A program made the translations under genes and the position numbers. Positions 4,501-8,104 of a DNA stretch of 8,104 nt are shown in pieces. The notes under the pieces were generated by a model, which was not told the DNA's origin, did no database searches, and was given only the letters and a program-made list of their open reading frames with translations. Source of the stretch: Natrialbaceae archaeon Tc-Br11_E2g1 (GTDB taxonomy: Archaea; Halobacteriota; Halobacteria; Halobacteriales; Natrialbaceae). Location of the stretch: the NCBI GenBank assembly GCA_001564255.1, contig LKNC01000118.1, positions 1 to 8,104 of the forward strand. The letters run 5' to 3'. How positions within the stretch are numbered: position 1 is the first letter of the stretch; every line of letters begins with the position of its first letter.

Positions 4501-7033
4501 AGACGCCGACGACTGGGAGGATGGCTTCCCCATCCGCAACCACAACGTGACGACGATCGCGCCGACTGGGACGACTAGTATGGTCGGCAACACCACGGGT
4601 GGCTGTGAACCCATCTACAACGTCGCCTACTACAAGAACGTCACCGACGACGTTCAGGGCGATGAGATGCTCGTGGAGTTCGATGATTACTTCCTCCGAA
4701 CGCTCGAGGCAAACGACATCGACATCGACGCAGTCAAAGCGGAGGCCCAAGAACAGATGGCGACGAACCGGTTCGAGGGCGTCGAGGGCCTCTCGACGGT
4801 TCCAGACGCCATCGGCGAACTGTTCGTCATCACCGCCGATCTCTCAGCGAAACAACACGCCGCCGTCCAGTGTGCCTGCCAGGACGGCGTCGACTCGGCG
4901 ATCAGCAAGTGTCTCGAGGCAGGGACGCTGGTCCAGACGGATTCGGGTGTTCGTCCGATCGAGTCTTTCGCCGAAGAACAACTCGAACCGGGCGAGTTCG
5001 TCGACGTAGACGAAGACGTGACGATCGACGGCGTTCCGGTCGAGTCCCAGTACTACGCCGGTGAGAAAGACGCGACCCGGATCCGGGTCGACAACGGCAC
5101 GGAACTGATCGGTGCAACCGAGTCACACCGGGTGTTGACGCCGGACGGCTGGACGGTCCTCGACGACCTCGAGGAAGGCGATTACGTGATCGGGAGACGT
5201 GTCGAGTCACACGGTGACGGCCGAGCGGAGATCGACTTTACTCGGCCTACCGTCGCGACCGACGGCAGCGGGACGCTGGCGATCGATGGTACCGATCCAT
5301 CGGTCTACGAGAAAGACGTTACGCTCCCCGACCGGATGTCGGCGCAACTCGCCCGGTTCCTCGGGATGTACGCTGCCGACGGGAGCGCGATCGACGATCG
5401 GTACTCGATCGAGATCAGCACGTCCTCGAAGCGGGTTCGCGACGAAGCCCGTGACCTGTTCGAGGAGCTGTTCGACCGCCAGCCGACGATCGAGGCGGAT
5501 ACGCGCCGCGGCGAGGAGCGGGACACGGTCTACAGCGTCAGCCTGAACTCCAAGCCAGTCTGGGAGTTCGTGACGGAACTGTGTGGCTCCGGCGCATACG
5601 ACAAGAGGGTCCCACAGGAAGTGTTGCAGGGCAGCCCCGACGAAAAGGTCGCCTTCAGTAACGGGACGACGCTCGACGGGCACGTGACGTCCCAGTCGCT
5701 TGTCGTCTACGGCGGAATGTCGAAGGACCTGGCCGACGGCGTCGCAGAACTGCTGCGGAGTTTCGGGGCTCCCAAGGTGTACGTCGGTCGGAAGTGGGTC
5801 GACGACGCCGGGGCATACGCCTACGAGGTACACGTGACGAACGACGCACAGGAGCTGGTGACGCCGATCGAGTCACACAAACGGGTCGACCGGTTCGACC
5901 AGCGGTACCGCGTCTACGTCCCCCAGGATCGCGTCGACAAGACTGAGTACGACTCGCGTTCGAAGGCGTACTACGCGGCTCGGAGCTTCGAATCCAGCGG
6001 TCGTAGCTATATGTTCAACACGACCGCCGAACGGCTCGGGATTACCGACGCACCACCGCTGTACGAGGTAACCGACGTCGAAGACGCCGGCACTCGCGAG
6101 ATGTACGACATCGAGCTTGCCGGCCCACACGAGTACGTAGTCGGCGGCGTTGTCTCGCACAACACTGTCAACGCGCCGAACGACTCCACCTTAGCGGACG
6201 CAAAGGAAGTCTTCGAGTGGGTCTACGAACACGGCGGGAAAGGCGTCACCTACTACCGTGACGGCACCCGTTCGAAGCAGGTGCTGACCACACGTGCGGA
6301 CAACACCGAGTTCGCAGACGAAGACGAGGCCGCCGAGGCACTCGTCGAGCAGATCGAGGAGGTCTTTGGCAGCCTAGCGGAGTTCCTCGCGAACGAGGAC
6401 GTCGTAGACGCCGCCGACGCGGACCTCGAGGCCGTACTCGGTGACGAGGACGGCGAGTACGCCGAGAAGCGGTCCCGTCCGGACACACTTCACGGCGTGA
6501 GCCAGCGCATCGACACCGGCTACGGTAAAGTCTACATCACGATAAACGAGGACGGGACGGGCGAACCGTTCGAACTGTTCGCCAACACGGGCAACAGTGG
6601 CGGTTTCACGGGCTCGTTCACCGAGGCACTCGCGAAGACGATCTCCGTGGCACTGCGCTCGGGCGTCGACCCCTACGAGATCGTCGACAAACTCGAGGGC
6701 ATCCGCTCGCCGAAGATCGCGTGGGACAAGGGCGAACAGATCCAGTCGATCCCCGACGCGTTCGGGACGGCACTCCGCCGATACCTCGACGGGGAGATCG
6801 ACAAGCCCTATCCACGCCAGCAGACCCTGGAGGAATCGGCGGACGCGGAGGTCGACAGTACGGAGACCGACGGCGGTGCCACGGCCCAGCCGGCCGGCGA
6901 GAGCGACCGTGACGCGACCCAGGACCTCATCGACGCCGGCGAGTCGCCGGAGTGTCCCTCCTGTGGCTCGCTGTCACTGTACTACTCCGAGGGCTGTAAG
7001 ACCTGTGAGTCCTGTGGCTGGAGTGAGTGCTAG
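1520..7033 (+). CDS. nrdJ: B12-dependent (class II) ribonucleotide reductase with two inteins
   Basis: This is adenosylcobalamin-dependent ribonucleoside-diphosphate reductase, which makes deoxyribonucleotides without needing oxygen. The 1837-residue precursor contains inteins at 451-822 and 1131-1548, leaving exteins of 450, 308 and 289 residues (1047 mature). Family motifs in order: SPTLMNAG (178-185), redox Cys194 in LSACFV, Asn449 then after intein 1 Cys823-Gly-Glu825 (thiyl-radical Cys and its partner Glu; mature 451 and 453), second redox Cys834 eleven residues later, phosphate-binding PTGTTS (1015-1020), SISK before and TVNAPND after intein 2, then YRDGTRS. A TSCPD domain spans about 1653-1728. 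The tail 1812-1837 has six Cys (1812, 1815, 1826, 1829, 1832, 1837), expected to pass electrons to the active site. No ATP-cone is seen at the N-terminus. Acidic inserts at about 103-137, 1600-1650 and 1775-1805 look like haloarchaeal additions. A 43-residue zinc-finger gene follows after three bases. Confidence 0.97.
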   Translation: MSDSELTADEITLPIKRTEGETLAERMTDNAYENILPARYLRKDADGELIEDQDELFSRVGKNVALAEAVYEAEKRDLEITVTPDQLKPDHPRRDELAEEVFGSEALIASGRSGGQSPRETEGTGDADAETTLTEGNVNKFAYDTVVPELPEEVREHVEAVAETFTEGMESLSFMPNSPTLMNAGDELQQLSACFVMSPDDDLSDIHQTAKKAAEVFQSGGGVGYGFWQLRPYGDSVGSTGGIASGPITFMRTYDQLCETIAQGGTRRGAQMGIMRVSHPDVIEFIHAKNKDVSLAHTLRLNDPDDYTYTTFAEALEEARELIDEDGRVPKHLRNAVEGHLSNFNISVGVTDDFMEAVLNDEEFTFTNPRTEEPHIATHETKEMYDRYDLGEYVEVGEPLSIPAELVFERIVEGAHENGEPGVIYLERVNKEHSFDVEEHPDHRILATNPCVTGDTLISTERGLVPAEELYEQGVATDVVVDGRLSEDSIKEASSVYKTGEKDVYKLTTKEGYELRLTADHRVMTDDGWVEAQNLDTGDTIHIQNRKGGFGQHGTAEEGRTLGWLVGDGHLKHGEERAVLNFYDEDAEISETLANDVNDIVREPLGNADYEIGVSEISRDDDYRGVQAIEQRIRSTRLYEYADEIGLTEDKLQVPDTVMRGSEEMARGFLQSLFTADGCVQGNVEKGVSVRLWSSDADLLGDVQQLLLNFGIASKIYTNRKEAGTRELSDGRGGTKEYETKDQHELVIVKDNLERFADEIGFLLEYKNDALEQRLSEYDRGPYSERFEATVESVEHDGHEAVYDLTEPDTHSFVANGLVVHNCGEQPLEEHEACNLGHINLSTLADLEAPDWRVWSEEHGDEYDSKEEAIAAFLEDAIDWAEFDERIEYGARFLENVVTMSDFPVPEIEETVRDMRKIGLGIMGLAQLYVQLGVRYGSEEGNEIARQLMTHINHGAKATSHELAKDRGCFADWEESKYATPTEYREWFEAQTGEDADDWEDGFPIRNHNVTTIAPTGTTSMVGNTTGGCEPIYNVAYYKNVTDDVQGDEMLVEFDDYFLRTLEANDIDIDAVKAEAQEQMATNRFEGVEGLSTVPDAIGELFVITADLSAKQHAAVQCACQDGVDSAISKCLEAGTLVQTDSGVRPIESFAEEQLEPGEFVDVDEDVTIDGVPVESQYYAGEKDATRIRVDNGTELIGATESHRVLTPDGWTVLDDLEEGDYVIGRRVESHGDGRAEIDFTRPTVATDGSGTLAIDGTDPSVYEKDVTLPDRMSAQLARFLGMYAADGSAIDDRYSIEISTSSKRVRDEARDLFEELFDRQPTIEADTRRGEERDTVYSVSLNSKPVWEFVTELCGSGAYDKRVPQEVLQGSPDEKVAFSNGTTLDGHVTSQSLVVYGGMSKDLADGVAELLRSFGAPKVYVGRKWVDDAGAYAYEVHVTNDAQELVTPIESHKRVDRFDQRYRVYVPQDRVDKTEYDSRSKAYYAARSFESSGRSYMFNTTAERLGITDAPPLYEVTDVEDAGTREMYDIELAGPHEYVVGGVVSHNTVNAPNDSTLADAKEVFEWVYEHGGKGVTYYRDGTRSKQVLTTRADNTEFADEDEAAEALVEQIEEVFGSLAEFLANEDVVDAADADLEAVLGDEDGEYAEKRSRPDTLHGVSQRIDTGYGKVYITINEDGTGEPFELFANTGNSGGFTGSFTEALAKTISVALRSGVDPYEIVDKLEGIRSPKIAWDKGEQIQSIPDAFGTALRRYLDGEIDKPYPRQQTLEESADAEVDSTETDGGATAQPAGESDRDATQDLIDAGESPECPSCGSLSLYYSEGCKTCESCGWSEC
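2870..3985 (+). other. Intein 1 of NrdJ, with LAGLIDADG endonuclease
   Basis: This 372-residue intein lies between ...ILATNP and CGEQPL. It starts with Cys1 (block A, CVTGDTLISTERG), has block B TADH (Thr68, His71), and ends THSFVANGLVVHN with His371-Asn372 and extein Cys as +1. All splicing residues are present, so self-excision is expected. The central domain has two LAGLIDADG motifs: LGWLVGDG (112-119, Asp118) and FLQSLFTADG (219-228, Asp227). Both acidic residues are kept, so it may be an active homing endonuclease. GC is lower than in the host gene: 26/60 at 3001-3060 and 29/60 at 3721-3780, against 40/60 in extein at 2221-2280, which suggests fairly recent arrival. The insertion point is the NPCGE active-site loop. 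Confidence 0.95.
4910..6163 (+). other. Intein 2 of NrdJ, endonuclease probably decaying
   Basis: This 418-residue intein lies between VDSAISK and TVNAPND. It starts with Cys1 (CLEAGTLVQTDSGVRPIES), has block B ATESHRV (Thr70, His73), and ends YDIELAGPHEYVVGGVVSHN with Asp400, His407, His417-Asn418 and Thr as the +1 nucleophile. Splicing residues are complete. The first LAGLIDADG motif is good (FLGMYAADG, 151-159, Asp158). The expected second one reads FSNGTTLDG (249-257): Asp256 remains, but the hydrophobic helix positions are polar, so the endonuclease may be inactive. A further charged segment (about 320-378, up to AERLGI) may be a DNA-contact subdomain. GC (44/60 at 5461-5520) resembles the host, which fits long residence. 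Confidence 0.95.
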
Positions 7034-7036
7034 CCG

Positions 7037-7168
7037 ATGACAGGTCGGGGTACCACGGACGGCGGGCCGGCCTGCCCTCACTGTGAGACCCCGATGTACA
7101 AACGTCACTGCAAGTACGTCTGCCCACAACACGGCGTCATCATCGATTGCAGCGACCCGTTCCGGTAG
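7037..7168 (+). CDS. 43-residue zinc-finger protein downstream of nrdJ
   Basis: ATG at 7037 begins three bases after the nrdJ stop and the frame ends with TAG at 7166-7168. The product has CPHC (Cys13, Cys16), Cys25, CPQH (Cys29, His32) and Cys38, in the context CETPMYKRHCKYVCPQHG. Cys13, Cys16, Cys29 and His32 (or Cys38) would make a single zinc site. This is a typical haloarchaeal CPxC microprotein; such proteins are widespread, and most have no known role. The close spacing implies cotranscription, probably with translational coupling, and so a possible link to deoxynucleotide synthesis, for example as a binding partner or regulator. That link is inferred from position only. It is too short for most gene finders. 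An antisense frame at 7105-7299 overlaps it but is less convincing here. Confidence 0.82.
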   Translation: MTGRGTTDGGPACPHCETPMYKRHCKYVCPQHGVIIDCSDPFR

Positions 7169-7299
7169 GTCACTGCTGAACGGGAGACGTTTTCTTCGAT
7201 CAGGTCGATCCCGAGGACCGACGCCGGGGCGTCTCGGGCGGCGTCGCTCCCGTCAGTCGCCACGAGGATCGACTCGGGGAACGTCTCAATCGACGCCAT
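7105..7299 (-). pseudogene. Remnant of a universal stress protein gene
   Basis: On the minus strand, ATG at 7299-7297 reads MASIETFPESILVATDGSD followed by AARDA. The part SILVATDGSDAAR is very like the N-terminal strand and nucleotide-binding loop of UspA-family proteins, whose usual length is about 140 residues. After residue 24 (base 7228) the resemblance stops. The frame runs on to a stop at 7105, overlapping the zinc-finger gene in antisense, and the C-terminal glycine-rich ATP-binding motif of the family is missing. The other two minus frames do not continue the match, so a deletion rather than a simple frameshift is likely. It could also be chance or a small expressed fragment. No clear promoter is seen. 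Confidence 0.4.
7156..7196 (+). terminator. Terminator of the nrdJ unit
   Basis: A perfect 7-base inverted repeat, CCCGTTC (7156-7162) and GAACGGG (7178-7184), with a 15-base loop is followed five bases later by ttttctt (7190-7196). The hairpin begins inside the last codons of the zinc-finger gene. Archaeal termination depends mainly on the T tract, and the hairpin may be incidental. Position at the end of a plus-strand unit facing a minus-strand gene fits termination. Confidence 0.5.
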
Positions 7300-7348
7300 A
7301 GCATCTCTAGGACGCAGTCACGCGTAACGGCTCGTGGCCTCCAGTAGG

Positions 7349-8104
7349 TCAGGGCGTAACCTCGAGGGGGTCACGGAGGCTCCAGACGTCGACGGTCGGA
7401 TCGAGTCGATGGGGTTCAATCCCCCGGTCGGTGAGGACGCCGGCGTGGTACAACATCGTCTTCAACTGGAAGACCGTCGGCGAGTGGAAGACGGTCCCGT
7501 CCTCGAGTTCCTCGACCTGTAACTCCCCATCGACGTCGAGGACGCGAGAGCGAACCTCCTCCGTCCCCCGGACGAACAGTTCGACGGTGAACGTCGGGTG
7601 CTGGACGGCGAGCCACTCGAGGAGTTCGAGGAGCGTCGGCTCGGTGATCCCGTCGTCGTACATCGCCTGGAGTTCGCGAACGAGGAGTTTCGTCGCCGGA
7701 TACGCCCAGACGACGCGTCTGGTCAACACGCCCCACTCGGGGGCGACCGCACAGAAGCGTTCGCGCGAGCGACGCCACCCGTCGAAGACCTCGAGGGCGG
7801 CGTCGACGGAGTCGTACCGACCCAACGCGAACCGAACGACCTCCCGGCCAAGCGGCGTGAGCTCGAGGCGGTCGGGACGTTCCTCGAGCAATCCCAGAAA
7901 CGACGCTCCCCGTCGAGCGTCGTCGGTGGCCCCGACCACGTACGCTTCGAGTATCGCGTCGGTCTCGCCGGGATGGTACACGGCAAGCGGGTACGCCAGG
8001 TAGTTTTTCGGGTGGTTCAACCCGAAGGACTTCTCGGCGACCCCCTGTGCACTCGCCTGAAAGCGGATCGCCGCGGCCTCGTCCGTGGTTCGGGTGCCGA
8101 CGAC
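7349..8104 (-). CDS. Hypothetical protein with winged-helix-like segment, 5' end missing
   Basis: The minus-strand frame is open from the right edge to a TGA at 7351-7349, giving 251 visible C-terminal residues. A TTG at 8020-8018 is in frame, but the frame continues unbroken upstream (…RFQASAQGVAEKSFGL), so the start most likely lies outside the window. The segment GASFLGLLEERPDRLELTP followed by LGREVVRFAL looks like a winged-helix domain: a helix, then the strand-turn LELTPLGREVV. The rest is acidic and mixed alpha/beta, with no transmembrane stretch or catalytic motif that I recognise. It could be a DNA-binding protein or the C-terminal part of a larger multidomain protein. It converges with the nrdJ unit. 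The gene is clearly real by composition and length; its function is unknown. Confidence 0.8.
   Translation of the reverse strand, partial: VVGTRTTDEAAAIRFQASAQGVAEKSFGLNHPKNYLAYPLAVYHPGETDAILEAYVVGATDDARRGASFLGLLEERPDRLELTPLGREVVRFALGRYDSVDAALEVFDGWRRSRERFCAVAPEWGVLTRRVVWAYPATKLLVRELQAMYDDGITEPTLLELLEWLAVQHPTFTVELFVRGTEEVRSRVLDVDGELQVEELEDGTVFHSPTVFQLKTMLYHAGVLTDRGIEPHRLDPTVDVWSLRDPLEVTP

Noticed and set aside
3896..4750. 284-codon open frame on the minus strand
   Set aside because: It is antisense to the end of intein 1 and extein 2 of nrdJ and shows no motif of its own.
5207..5833. 208-codon open frame on the minus strand
   Set aside because: It is antisense to intein 2, whose splicing and LAGLIDADG motifs prove the plus frame. 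The minus translation is a shadow.

Overview
The window looks like chromosomal DNA of a haloarchaeon. It is GC-rich, and its proteins are rich in Asp and Glu and poor in Lys. It holds an archaeal transcription factor S, an adenosylcobalamin-dependent ribonucleotide reductase of the haloarchaeal kind, and very small CPxC zinc-finger and membrane proteins typical of this group. No rRNA, tRNA, CRISPR array or insertion sequence was seen.

Layout, left to right. (1) 1-489 (+): the 3' part of an uncharacterised acidic Cys/His protein, with three 27-base tandem repeats at its visible start. (2) 530-853 (+): tfs, the RNA polymerase transcript-cleavage factor. (3) 908-1078 (-): a 56-residue membrane protein, convergent with tfs. 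(4) 1079-1519: a 440-base, less GC-rich gap. It holds the likely nrdJ promoter, two 16-base palindromic elements 33 bases apart (one resembling an NrdR box), and a 33-codon upstream ORF that overlaps the nrdJ start as ATGA. (5) 1520-7033 (+): nrdJ, a class II ribonucleotide reductase of 1837 codons interrupted by two in-frame inteins of 372 and 418 residues. Splicing would leave a 1047-residue enzyme. (6) 7037-7168 (+): a 43-residue zinc-finger protein three bases after nrdJ, followed by a hairpin and T-tract terminator. (7) 7105-7299 (-): an orphan stretch resembling the start of a universal stress protein, probably a gene remnant. (8) 7349-8104 (-): the C-terminal 251 residues of an unrecognised protein with a winged-helix-like segment, running off the right edge.

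How it works together. The centre is dNTP supply. The reductase cannot be active until intein 1 is removed, because that intein sits directly before the thiyl-radical cysteine and uses this same cysteine as its splicing nucleophile. Intein 2 sits at a second conserved site (SISK/TVN). Intein 1 has two good LAGLIDADG motifs and looks compositionally foreign. Intein 2 matches the host in GC and its second LAGLIDADG motif is degraded, which suggests a different age. The most useful leads are the double-intein reductase, the small zinc-finger protein in the same transcription unit, and the palindromes in the nrdJ leader. I did not find a clearly new multi-gene system.
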